The notes under the pieces: generated by a model
The model's database searches: none
What the model was told of the DNA's origin: nothing
The model's input: only the letters and a program-made list of their open reading frames with translations
In this document: one piece after another, positions 9,213 to 19,200 of the stretch
How the letters are laid out: each line of letters begins with the position of its first letter
Numbering within the stretch: the first letter of the stretch is position 1
From: Pelagophyceae sp. CCMP2097
Taxonomy: Eukaryota; Sar; Pelagophyceae
NCBI GenBank assembly: GCA_026770575.1
Contig: MU657331.1
Location: 21,904 to 47,227, forward strand
Direction: 5' to 3'
DNA length: 25,324 bases
Translations under genes and position numbers: made by a program

Positions 9213-10133
9213 ACGCCCTCTCCGCCCCCCTCCCGAGGGCCTTCAAGCGGCGCCGTCCGGGTCGGAGGACGGCCGGCACGCGCTGCGAGCGGTTGGATCA
9301 AAGCTTGGCAGCCTCCCTGGGTCCGGGTTAAGTCACGTCCGACGGGCCCCGGAGGCGGGCGCGGCGGTGGCGGCGGAAGCCCGCAGGCGCGTCACTGCTT
9401 CATTGTCTGTGACACGGTCGAATCCTGCAAAGAAGAAAGTGCGTCTATTGGACGCGAGCCCCATGCCCAAACGAGGATGCCCCTCGCCCGCGCCGTGGAA
9501 AGGGCGGGCCCTGGAACGTCTCCGACAGTCTCATGCCACCGGCCTGGGCGCGTTGAGAGCATCGCAATAGTTTGACCTCGCACTTTAGATTCGACCTCCC
9601 ACTTGAGACGAACCGCCCCCCACCGTGGGGGTCCAACTCGGCCGTCATGGACCCCCCTCTGCGTCATTGGCAAGTCCACGCTCGTGAAGTATGCTTAAAT
9701 GAACGATCGGAGGCACCAGTGGGGATCCGTGAGGAGGGCACGGGAGGGAGGGTCGTGGCGTCGTGGCGGCATCTCCGGCGTCGTGGCGGCATCTCCGCAA
9801 GAGAGGGCCGCGCCTTTTTGCGGGCTGATCGATATGGTTCGTTGCGAATGGCACTGATATGTCGGTCCCTTAAAGATCTTGCGCACGTCAATGCCGGTGG
9901 CGCGTCGCTCGGTCGCCCCTTTCAGCGCCGACGGTCGCCGAGCCCTTTTCGCTCGGTCGCGCCGCTTGAAGGTAGACCCGCTTTTGGCAAATGCGATTAA
10001 GGCTTTCGGAGGATCTGTTTGGTACGATCGACGCGCCTTGACGCAGGCTTTTAAGCTCCGTCTTTTTTAGCTCCGCGGCCAGGGTCCGCGCTGAGATCGA
10101 GTGCGCCCAAAGTTCAACAGAATCTCGTTTTTG
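9213..10133. other. No supported gene
   Basis: GC-rich open frames exist on both strands, for example around 9700-10070, where plus and minus frames are simultaneously open. None has a convincing start, splice junction or recognisable motif. A 14-bp repeat, GGCGTCGTGGCGGC, sits at about 9756-9790. Nothing else was noted. Confidence 0.4.
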
Positions 10134-10494
10134 AGGACCCGAAGGGTCCTTGCCGTTGAATCAACGTCAGTTTACGGCAAGGGCCCTTCGGGTCCTTTGA
10201 TTAAAGGATTACCAGGCGCAATTTTGTCTGTCCGTCCGTCTGTCTGTCTGTCTGTCTGTCTGTCCACGGGTGGTTGCTGCGATCGCTAAAATTGGGAATG
10301 GAGGTCGAGCAGGAGCCTCATTGGAATCATCATAGAAGAAGTTTTTGGTCACAGGTTCGAATCTGGTCGGCCGCAAAATTTAGCGATTGGTTGAAATAAT
10401 TTTAATTATGTACGTGGGCATTGCAATGGGATTTGTCTGTATCCTTCGCTCGAAGTCGGGTCCTCCGTGTGCCTCCGGCGCGCTCTTGTAATAA
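10134..10494 (+). mobile_element. Dispersed hairpin/box-B element, copy 1 (SINE- or MITE-like)
   Basis: A 23-bp inverted repeat (arms 10134-10156 and 10174-10196, one mismatch, 17-nt loop) opens the element. After GCAATTTTGTCTGTCCGTC comes a (CTGT)n run, then GCGATCGCTAAAATTGGGAA, GAGCCTCATTGGAATCAT and AGGTTCGAATCTGGTCGG. The last resembles the polymerase III box B consensus GGTTCGANTCC. The tail, CGAAGTCGGGTCCTCCGTG through GCGCTCTTGTAATA, is shared with a second copy at 15568-15977. The box B hints at a tRNA-derived SINE, but no tRNA cloverleaf can be folded around it. Confidence 0.65.
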
Positions 10495-10569
10495 ATTTTG
10501 AAAGTTTGATATTGGGGCAAACATGCAGTACCTAAGATTTGTTATAAACCATCCGAGGCGCAGTTAACG

Positions 10570-10838
10570 AGCGCAGCGAACCAAATTTCGCCAAAACGAA
10601 CGGGCAAAGTGGGGGCTGCCGAGCCTAGGCCCGACGGCCTTCCCAGAGCCGCCAGGCGAGGTCTGTCGGCTGCGCGCGCACGCGTGGTACCTCCCGGCCG
10701 TGGAACCGGCTTCTTATCGGATCAGTCTGACCGCATCGTGGCTGGGCAGCACTTCAGGCGAGACCATTTTCGGGCACATCGGCCACAGCCCGTGCGCCTC
10801 CAGGGGAAAGGGGGCTTGTTATTCCGGGGTGTAGGCGT
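10570..10838 (+). other. Open frame without ATG, possible exon or gene fragment
   Basis: Between an upstream TAA and the TAG at 10836-10838 there is an uninterrupted frame whose composition is protein-like rather than GC noise (segments AHAWYLPAVEPASYRISLTA and GETIFGHIGHSPCASRGKGA). It has no ATG, and I found no matching donor or acceptor nearby. It could be an exon of an unrecognised gene, a transposon fragment or chance. Confidence 0.25.
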
Positions 10839-11724
10839 CGTGGCGCGTCCGTCGTGACACTCCTGACCCCAGGGGACGTCGGTGCGCGGCGGGACGGCGC
10901 CTTTCGGTCCGAGGTTTGAGAGGAAAATCGGACATTGATCCGTTAACCCGACACAAGTCCGGTAGGAGGGCTCACAGGCGTGAATCAGAGATATTTTTAG
11001 CGATTGTCGACTCGCTGCCAGTGCGTCTAAGAGGGGAAATAATCGATTCCAGCTGGATTTGATCGAAAATCGATTTAGAATCGATTCATCATCATCGATT
11101 CCGCCTTGTCCAAATTGCGACTCGGACCCGGCCGTGACGCGAATGCTTCGCGCGTTCCGGCGATTGCCAGTGGACTCCGACTCGAAACGGCCACCGCGAC
11201 GGCCGCTGAGGCCTCGCGCGCGTGGTGCGCTGCGCGCGCTGCGCTGCACGCGCAGCGCGCTCGGAGAGGGATCTCAGGTGGGTTGTGGTCCTCTTAATAC
11301 ATACACTTTATATACCCAAGGAAAACTAAACTTGCCAGCTGTGACATCTCACAGCGCACTAAAGTTACCCGAGGTTGATCATAGATGTAGTCAAGTAATT
11401 GATCGAGACTCGCTCGCTGAGAAGCAGGTTCGAATCTGGATGAAAGACACACACTAGTGACGCGAATAACATGTTGGGTCGGACGCGACTCAATTATGTT
11501 TTCTAGTGTGAGTCCAGGTTCGAATCAACCTTTTTGCCAGAATTTGCGAATTATTTTTCTTTTTATGGGTTGTGGACGTCATTTGAATCGATTCTGAATC
11601 GATTCCGGGTCAGTTTCTTGTCGTCTGACATTTGATACCAGGGTCAATTCAGAATAGACCGAGAATACATTAAGAATCAATTTAAATCCCCCTCATGCGC
11701 GCCAGTGTATCCAAACGCGGGTCA
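10839..11724. other. No supported gene; ATCGATT-rich stretch
   Basis: AATCGATT-type words cluster at 11038-11103 and again at 11585-11605, and two AGGTTCGAATC box-B-like words lie at about 11427 and 11516. CACACTAGTGA near 11447 is partly complementary to TCTAGTGTG near 11503. These suggest remnants of small non-autonomous elements. No coding signal was found. Confidence 0.35.
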
Positions 11725-12092
11725 AGAGTAAAGGTCAATTTAAGAACCGGTTAAGCGGAAAAAAAATCAGCGGCCCGGCGACGCCGTTGTTTGCGGTTTT
11801 GACGCTGCCAGGGGACGCGCCTGGGTACCTTCCACCCACCGCCAAATCATGGCGTCCGCGGATGACCTCTGTGAGAAATTTAGCATAGTCAGAGTCCGGA
11901 CCGACCATCGGTTCTTAAAAAAAAAGCCGGTCAGATTAATAACCGGGCCCCTGGAGCCAGATATAATCCCAATACGGGATTTAATGGATGTTAATTGGGT
12001 CTTATGAATGCCTTATTGAGATATTGAACGTAATTTGTCGATTTTTTCGTCGGTTCTTAAATTGACCAGGTTCTTAAATTGACCTTTACTCT
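11725..12092. mobile_element. MITE-like element with 24-bp perfect terminal inverted repeats
   Basis: The left terminus 11725-11748 begins AGAGTAAAGGTCAATTTAAG. The right terminus 12069-12092 is its exact reverse complement over 24 bp. The 368-bp interior is non-coding, AT-richer than its surroundings, and repeats GGTTCTTAAATTGACC at 12051-12066 and GGTCAGATTAATAACCG at about 11928. No clear target-site duplication is visible. A related end lies at about 24522-24556. This architecture is typical of a non-autonomous DNA transposon; the superfamily cannot be named. Confidence 0.7.
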
Positions 12093-12378
12093 ATTCAAAT
12101 AGATTTGCGGTTTGGAGAGTTTCAGAAAGAGGACTTGAAACTGCATCGCGCCGCCGCCGCCACTGTCGAATTAGATTATCACCGGAAATTATTTAACTTT
12201 TGTTTGCCCTTGAATGATGAGGGGCGCCACGCCAACCACTACCGCGAGACGCCGTGGAGGCGCTTGTTGGCTTTTCATGAACTACCCTTATTTTGGCGAA
12301 GCTTCTTAATTTAGTAGTTAATCAAGTCTAAACCCTTAGTGCCCAAATTAAAAGTCGAGAAAGGCGCCAAGGACAGTT

Positions 12379-12439
12379 CGCACAACTTGGACAGTCGTGA
12401 TGGGGCACCGCGCCCGATCGCGACTGTCCAAGTTGTGCG
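12379..12439. repeat. Long perfect hairpin upstream of the methyltransferase gene
   Basis: CGCACAACTTGGACAGTCG at 12379-12397 is perfectly complementary to CGACTGTCCAAGTTGTGCG at 12421-12439. The intervening bases can extend the stem (GTGAT/ATCGC and GGGC/GCCC), leaving a very small loop. It ends 235 bp before the methyltransferase ATG. It could be a transcript hairpin, a fold-back element or a small-RNA precursor. Only the structure is supported. Confidence 0.65.
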
Positions 12440-12674
12440 ACCTTTCCTTGCTTCCTTTAGTGGTTCTTGGTTTTTCGCGGTTTGGGAAGTTTCTTCTTAG
12501 CGCGCTGGTCTCCGAGGCGGCAACTAGTGCGACTGGAGGGGGCGGCAAGAACGCACGCGCTGAAAGTAGTTAATATTTTGGCGATTACCATTGTGCAAAT
12601 TCGACAGTGCGCGGGCGCGCCACCGACGCACCGCGACATCGCCGCCCGCCGGCCGCGCGGGGCCCACGCGCGGG

Positions 12675-13763
12675 ATGGCCGGCGGCGGCGCGGTGATGGT
12701 TGCCGAGGCGAGGCTATTCGACGCCGTCACACTTGCCGACGGCGTCCTCCTCGCCGACGAAGTTCTACCTACCGACGACTCGGGCGTCGTCCTTCCCGGC
12801 GAAGTGATACTTGCCGACGACGTCGTCCCCCCCGACGACAGCAACGCCACCGGCGCGCCGTCGTTCATCGCAGTGCGCGGCTTGATGGGCGTGTTCGTGG
12901 GCGCGGCGGGTGCCCGGGCGCAAGTCGACGACGGCCGCCTCTGGCGCGCGGGCCTCGTCTTGGCAAGGCACATGGCCAACGCCGACCTCCGCGGCCGCGT
13001 CTTGGAAGTTGGGTGCGGCGGTGCGTTTTTAGGGTTGGCCGTAAACGCGCTTGGATTGCCGGACGTTTGCGTGACGGCGACTGACCAGTCTCCAAAGGCC
13101 CTGGCAGTCGCTCGCCGGAATTTAATCCTCCAGGGCGCCGTCGCCGACGGCTGGGGCGCTTCGCGGTTTCGAATCATGCTCCACGCCTGGGAGGACGACG
13201 TTAGGGACGACACAGCGACGCTCTTTGCCGACGCGCCGCGCGCCGCGTGCGTCGCCGAACTGGCGCCCGCGGCGGCGAGCCGGGCCGTCGGCGCTTCCGC
13301 GTTGCCGGGGTGCCCGCGGCCCGGCGCTTTAGGCCTCGGCGCGTGCCCTCGGCTCGGAGTGGAGGAGAAGTTTGATGTCGTTTTGTGCGCAGACGGCTTA
13401 TACTGCCAAAACAGTGCCGTTTTACTCGCCTCGACGATATCAAAGCGTCTGCGGCCCGACGCCGCCGACCGGCCAAAGGCTTGTGCAATCGTCGCCGTGA
13501 CGCTGCGCGCGGCGCCTCAGCGCGGAGATGGCGCGTCGCCGAGAAAAGGCGGTCATACCATCGTAGACGAGTTTGTCGCCGCCTTACAACACCACCACCT
13601 CGCCGTCGTCCACGCCATCGTCCCCGACGACGTCGACGCGGCGGACGCGCGCGACAGGGTTTCGCGTCTGGCTTTTGCGCGGAAGGGGCTTCGACGCGAA
13701 CGTTTGGCTTACGACACCAAAAACGCCCTCGAAGTAAAGATCCTCCGCGTTGAGCGCCGATAA
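12675..13763 (+). CDS. METTL21/FAM86-type (Methyltransf_16) lysine methyltransferase, 362 aa
   Basis: A single intronless frame from ATG 12675 to TAA. I chose this ATG because it has purines at -3 and a G at +4; the frame is open further upstream but without an ATG. A SAM-dependent class I fold is supported by motif I, VLEVGCGGAFLGL (residues 109-121), by the acidic residue after strand 2 in VTATDQSPKAL (D137), and by FDVVLCADGLY (233-243), the equivalent of the family's D-x-x-Y stretch. The N-terminal ~60 residues carry Asp/Leu-rich near-repeats (LADGVLLADEVLP, LADDVVPPDD). An Ala/Pro-rich insert lies at about 185-230. Family members methylate lysines of translation factors, chaperones or similar proteins; the substrate here cannot be told. 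Codon use is strongly GC3, like the exons of the other genes. Confidence 0.85.
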   Translation: MAGGGAVMVAEARLFDAVTLADGVLLADEVLPTDDSGVVLPGEVILADDVVPPDDSNATGAPSFIAVRGLMGVFVGAAGARAQVDDGRLWRAGLVLARHMANADLRGRVLEVGCGGAFLGLAVNALGLPDVCVTATDQSPKALAVARRNLILQGAVADGWGASRFRIMLHAWEDDVRDDTATLFADAPRAACVAELAPAAASRAVGASALPGCPRPGALGLGACPRLGVEEKFDVVLCADGLYCQNSAVLLASTISKRLRPDAADRPKACAIVAVTLRAAPQRGDGASPRKGGHTIVDEFVAALQHHHLAVVHAIVPDDVDAADARDRVSRLAFARKGLRRERLAYDTKNALEVKILRVERR

Positions 13764-15236
13764 CCCAGCGAGGCGCCTCGTCTCGCGACGTCTCCCGGGC
13801 AAAGCGCCCTGCCTCATGACGCAGACGTTTGGCGAAGTGGGCGAAGAAGGGGTGCGTCGGCGCGAGAGCGCCGATTTCGGGTCCGCGGGGTGTCCGGGCC
13901 ATCGAGCAAGCAATTGGGTCCCCGTTGAGACGAGCATCTTTTGACGGTATACGATGGCGAGTTTCAAAAGAGATGCGGACACGGCTCACGTTGCCCCAAA
14001 GAGCTCTCCCGAGGACGCACAGCTGCCGCGATTTCCATCCAAGGTGCTTTGAAAGACGCCAGGGTCCTACCCATGGCCCGTCCAAGACTGAGCTGCCGTA
14101 TTGGACCCCATATTCGAATATGGGGCCCCATGAGCCCATATTGGGTAGGCAGGACCCCGCACGGCCTCGTGGGGCCCCATACGAGCCACAGTGTGGGATT
14201 TGGGCCATTCGATTCCGTCAACGAAACGCTGACAGTGTGGGTGGATTTGATTGAGTTTTGAGGAGTAATTTAGCGACACCGTGGGAGCTTGCTATTGTAG
14301 CGGGATATTATTACTATGAACGCACCGGAGTAACTGCAGACCCCCGGAGGGCGCCTTTCGGGTGTTGGTGCAGTCGTAGAACAAACAGATCCCGTCTGTT
14401 CTCTCACACTCGCTTGAATTGCCAAGAGTGCCACGAGGACATGACGGCGTCGCGACGTCAAGTATAAGGTCGAACAGCTCCCGCGCCGCGACGGTCGCGA
14501 GCGGATCGCAGTGGCGTGAGCAAATAATTGATGTTGTTTCCTGTCAAAGTTCAACGAAAACAAACAACACTTGTTCGGATTGAACGTAGGTTTTGTTCTA
14601 TGCCTCTGGTTTTCGACTCATCACTGGAGCTCAGCTGGGCGATCGCACGGTAGGTCTGAGATCGAAGAGAAAATATGGACGGTGCAGTGAGAACAAAGAT
14701 ACACCAGAATAAAACGTGTTCGAACCTCCAAACCCAGAGCCCAGCCAGCTCCGAACGTCCTTGAAACGCGAGTAGGCTGGCTTAAGTTGGGTCCTATTTC
14801 GATGGCGATGGTGCAGCGGCGAAGGAAGGACCGGCACATCCGGTCCACCTCGCGCCGCCCTCGCAACCGCGCACAGTAGCATGCTGCATAGGCGCGCGCC
14901 GCGCGTCTTGTTTTGTTCAACGACCAAGGGTTCTGCATGGATGGAACTGCGAATTAGACGGACAGACGGAAAGACAAAATTGCGCATGGGTGATCTTTAA
15001 GAATGACCCCCGGAAATGGGCCTAGATTAATCAAATCCAAAGACCCCCCCGGGGGTCTAAAAAATCTAATAATATTATACCAGCTTTTACCCTTTGAAAC
15101 CCAGCCCAAAAGATTATTAAAACCTGAAAACATGCTGGAAATTTTGTGTGCGTCGTGTTGTACGTGTCCTGTGTGACAGCGGCGTCGTCGGGAAAAAGGA
15201 GCAAGCAAAACGCGCTTCAAAGCAAAAGAATGCGTT
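13764..15236. other. No supported gene; palindrome cluster and element fragment
   Basis: A perfect 20-bp palindrome, CCCCATATTCGAATATGGGG, lies at 14106-14125 and is followed by further GGGGCCCCAT fold-backs to about 14185. At about 14945-15062 (minus strand) a sequence with GCAATTTTGTCT and TCCGTCTGTCCGTC resembles the middle of the hairpin/box-B element, probably a truncated copy. Open frames in between are short or shared by both strands. Confidence 0.4.
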
Positions 15237-15395
15237 TTAGGCGACGTGTGTCAGAGAGTTCCCCTCCGAGGTCAGGTCAACGGCGTCATCCTCTAGCTCC
15301 TCGTCGTCTGGAAATTCGCCGGATTCGAGCAGTCCGTCGCAGCTCCCGAGCGTCTGCGTGAGGAAGTCAGCCAAAAAGGCCGCAGCAATTCGTCG
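15237..15395 (-). CDS. Probable terminal exon of a minus-strand gene, acidic C-terminus (partial)
   Basis: An acceptor ATCGCTTAG precedes 15395, and the exon then reads in phase 0 for 52 codons to TAA at 15237. It begins RRIAAAFLADFLTQTLGSCD and ends in an acidic stretch (GEFPDDEELEDDAVDL). The regular helix-like start and acidic tail are unlike the GC noise around it. Upstream exons were not found; a hairpin/box-B element occupies 15568-15977 and may lie in the preceding intron. The family is not recognised, and it could be an orphan fragment. Confidence 0.4.
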   Translation of the reverse strand, partial: RRIAAAFLADFLTQTLGSCDGLLESGEFPDDEELEDDAVDLTSEGNSLTHVA

Positions 15396-15443
15396 CTAAG
15401 CGATTTAGGCGAGGTTTGTTTGGATCTTAGATTTACACGAAGT

Positions 15444-15485
15444 CCGTATAAAACCCCATTAAACCCCATTAAACCCCATTAAAAC
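15444..15485 (+). repeat. Short tandem repeat TAAAACCCCAT, about three to four units
   Basis: AAACCCCATT repeats three times in a row, followed by a decayed AAAACCTTTT unit. It is a small microsatellite next to the hairpin/box-B element. It resembles but is not a telomere repeat. Confidence 0.7.
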
Positions 15486-15567
15486 CTTTTATTTGCACCA
15501 CCCTCAGTCGATTTTAGATCAGCTTCATGATCCGTTATGATTTTCTTCGACGTAAGTTTCGTTATTG

Positions 15568-15977
15568 AGGACCCGGAGGGTCCTTGCCGTTTAATCAACG
15601 TCAGCTTACGGCAAGGGCCCTTCGGGTCCTTTGATTGGAGGATTACCAGGGGCAATTTTGTCTGTTCGTCTGTCCGTCTGTCCGTCGCCGGGTCAATCCG
15701 CGAGGTTCCGCCTATTGCGAGGAAAGGGCAGCAACTCGGTCGATTCGGCGAGTGGTGGTTGATGCGATCGCTAAAATTGGGAATGGAGGTCGAGCAGGAG
15801 CCTCATTGGAATCATGATAGAAGAAGGAGGTGGTCGTGGGTTCGAATCTGGTCGGCCGCAAAATTAGCGATTAGTTAGATAATTTCAATTATTAACGTGG
15901 GCATTGCGATGGGAGTTGTCTGGATCCTTCGCTCGAAGTCGGGTCCTCCGTGTGCCTCCGGCGCGCTCTTGTAATAA
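15568..15977 (+). mobile_element. Dispersed hairpin/box-B element, copy 2
   Basis: Hairpin arms are at 15568-15590 and 15608-15630 (two mismatches). The body words are those of copy 1 (GCAATTTTGTCTGT, GCGATCGCTAAAATTGGGAA, GGTTCGAATCTGGTCGG) and so is the tail to TTGTAATAAG. Unlike copy 1 it contains about 75 extra bases (about 15686-15760), including CGGCGAGTGG, which resembles polymerase III box A. Copy 1 has a CTGT run in this place. Copy 2 is therefore probably the fuller version. Confidence 0.65.
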
Positions 15978-16244
15978 GTACAAATATTTGATGAAAATTG
16001 GAAAGTATGGCGATACCTTTCCTCGCCAAAGTCATACCGACTTTTGTGTTGTCCCAGGGGCAGACGACGAAGAGACCTAGTCAAACGGGTGCGGCATTAC
16101 GTTCCCCCGCCTTCGATGCGATGGGAAACAGGTAGACTTCCCGGATCATTGCCTGCTGGTGGTGCGTTCTACCCGGTACATAATACTTCATCTGGGTATA
16201 GTGTAACGCATAATCCATGACACTGCAATTGACCACCCATATCG

Positions 16245-19200
16245 TTAGATGCCGGCGGCAGCGAGGATGCGGTCGTAGTAGTAGGGCAGAAACAGTTTTT
16301 TGACGTTGAACGTCTGCTTCTCCAAACGGAGCCACTGCGCCTCCAGGAACTCGGGCGTCACGACGGACCAGTCGTCGACCGGAATCACGGGTAGTTCAGC
16401 AAGAAGCCGCCGCCGCGCCGACCTGCGCATCAAAAAAGCGGGTGGCCACAAGCACGTTATCGCCGCAAAGTCCGACCAAAGGGCGCACCAGTAGCTGCGG
16501 TCTACCAGCGGGTACGCGCCCGCGAGGATGGCCTCGTACTCGCGGTAGCACTGCTCGCCGACGCCGTTTGGCGAAAAGACGAACCGGGAGCTGAAGAGCA
16601 AGATTGGCATGTGCGTGTCGAACTTGCCTATTTATTGATTTATTAAATTTTTACTTTTATTTATTTATTTATTATTAATTTTTTTAATTTGGTAAGGGTA
16701 AGGGTGGGCATCTAACGTACCGGCCACGGCAGTGTACTTCAGCGCCACGGCCGCCTGCACCGCCGCCTCGATGCTCCCGGCGCCGGGGACCGGCGAGTCT
16801 AAGCGAGCACAATGAGACGGCGAAAGGAGACGGCCGAAGCCACTCAATAAAAAAATAAAAAAAAGCTAAAAAAATAAAGAGTAAATTTTTTTTTATGGGC
16901 ACTCGCCTTTAGGCGGCCCCATGTGCGTCCCCTTTGCAGATGGGCAGCCAAACGCCTCGACCCTACGAAACGCCGCTCCAATCTCCGGCTTCTATAGACG
17001 GCCCCTCGAGGCGGCCCCTGGAGACGGCCCCTTTCGATGGCCATTCGAAACGATGCTTTGGGACGTCCCTGGAGAGGCAAAGGACAGTCCCTCGGACGGT
17101 CGCTTGGGCGGTGCCTTGGACAGTTCCTTTGGGCGGTTCTTTTAACGTTCTTTCGTCGGGCCCTCTGTGACGGTCGCTTTGATTGGCGACCCCTCGACGG
17201 TCCCTTGGAATGTCACTCGGCTGCAGGCCCTTCGGCTGCCGGCCACTCTGCAATGTCCCTCGGGCGTTCCCTCGGACGTTCCCTCGGATGGGCCCTCGAA
17301 GTCGCGGCGGCGGCCCGGTCTCTTGCAAGGAACCCTGCGTAGTAGCTTGAGAGGGGCCTTGAAGGCGGCCTCGCAAGTGACCGCGCAGAGGCCTTGCAAG
17401 TGGCCGCGAAAGAGGCCTCGCAGGGGCCCGTCCGGAGGGCTCTTCAAGGGCCCTTGAAAGGGGCCTTGCGAGCAACCGCGCAGAGGCCGTGCAAGTGGCT
17501 ACAGAAGAGGCCTCGCAGGGGCCCGTCCGGAGGGCTCTTCAAGGGCCCTTGAAAGAGGCCGCACAAGAGGCCTTGTAAGTGACCGTGCAGAGGCCGGGAA
17601 AGTGGCCGCTAAGGAGGCCTTGCAGGGAACCTGCACTGTCGAACTCCCGGTGGCGGCGGTGTTTTCGGGTCTTCAATCTGTGCCGCACCCTCGGGTCGCG
17701 GGTTTGTCGAAGGACCAGACCCGTCTTCGAGAGGTCGGATTCGGGTTTGTGCCACGGCCAGACCCAGTCAAAGACGGGTCGGCCAAAACGCGCAAACCCG
17801 GTAAACCCAACCCGCGGGTTGAAGGGCAAACCCGAACCCGTCGCTGCTCCTACCTCCGGCCCCTCGAGACATGGATACTCGAGGTGGCATCTCGAGACGG
17901 CCCCTTTCGACGGCCATTCGAAACGACGCTTTGAGATGGCCCCTGGGGAGGCTCGGACGGTCCCTCGGACGGTCGCTCGGACGGTCCATCGGACACTTCC
18001 TTTCGACGGTTCTTTTTACGGTCCCTCGACGGGCCATCTGGGACCGTCGCTTTGACGGAGGATTCTCGACGGTTCCTTGGACGGTCCTTTCGACAGTCCC
18101 TTCGACTGCGGCCCCTCTGCGACGTCTCCTGGGCGGACCCTGGTCGCTTGGACGGGCCCTCTATCAAACCATGTGGCATCCCGTGCGAGGAACAGTTAAG
18201 GGACTCCGCGGGGGGCCGAACACGCGCCTCTGACAAGGAACGCTGCGCGGAGGCTCGATAAGGCTCTTCAAAGAGGCCGATGCAAGTGATCCGAGGCCTT
18301 CAAAAGAGGCCTTGCAGGGGCCCGTCCGGAGAGCAATTCGTACCAAACCCAAAGGGTCGCGGGTTTGTCGAGCGACCAAACCCGCCTTCGAGAGGTCGGG
18401 TTCGGGTTTGTACCGCGGCCAGACCCGCGGGTATACGGGGAAGGCACAAAGCATTGGGCAAACCCGACCCGCGGGTTTCGGGAAAACCCGAACCCGTCCC
18501 TGCTCCTGGTCTGGACGGGCCCTCTGGACGGACCACCTGGACGGCCCGGACGGAGCCCCCACGTGGGACATTGGATTCGTACCATCCCTCACGGGCGAGT
18601 CGGGATCCCTTTATGGGAGGCCGTCTTGATGGGAGGCCGTCTTGAGGGCCGTCTTCAAAGCTGTCTTCAGGGTCGTCTGAAGAGCCGTCTCAAAGACCGT
18701 CATCAGGACCGACGCAAGGTCGTTTTGAGGCCGCCGAGAAGGCCGTCTTGAAGACCGTCTCGAGGGCTGTCTTGCATGCCGTCTCGAAGGCCGTCTCGAA
18801 GGCCGTCTCGAAGGCCGTCTCGACAACCGTCTCGAGACCGTCTGAAAGTCGTTTTGAGGCCATCAAGAGGACCGTCAAGAGGGCCGTCGAGCGACCGTCT
18901 CGCGGACCGTCTCGCGGACCGTCTCAAGACTGTTCGAAGGGTCGTCTAAAAGGCCGTCTCGAGGACAGTCTCGACGACCGTCTGAAGGTCGGTATAAAAC
19001 CATCAACAAGGCCGTATATCGAGGGCCGTCTTCGAGACCATCTCTCGAAGACCGTCTCTCTCGAGGACCATCTCTCGAGAGGGCCATTTCTCGAGAGGGC
19101 CGTTTCGACGACCGTCGAACGGACCGTGTGGAGGGCCGTCTCGAGGACAGTCTCGAGGTCGTTTTGAGGCCGCTTCGAAGGTTTTCACGAGGACCGTCTC

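Noticed and set aside
9695..10070. Overlapping open frames on both strands
   Set aside because: Neither has a start in good context or a splice partner; simultaneous openness suggests composition.
12467..13213. Long open frames overlapping the methyltransferase on both strands
   Set aside because: They are Arg/Ala/Pro-rich shadows. Only the 12675-13763 frame has methyltransferase motifs.
10350..15860. tRNA genes at AGGTTCGAATC words (about 10351, 11427, 11516, 15836)
   Set aside because: Only a box-B-like word is present. The T-stem does not pair and no anticodon or acceptor stem can be drawn.
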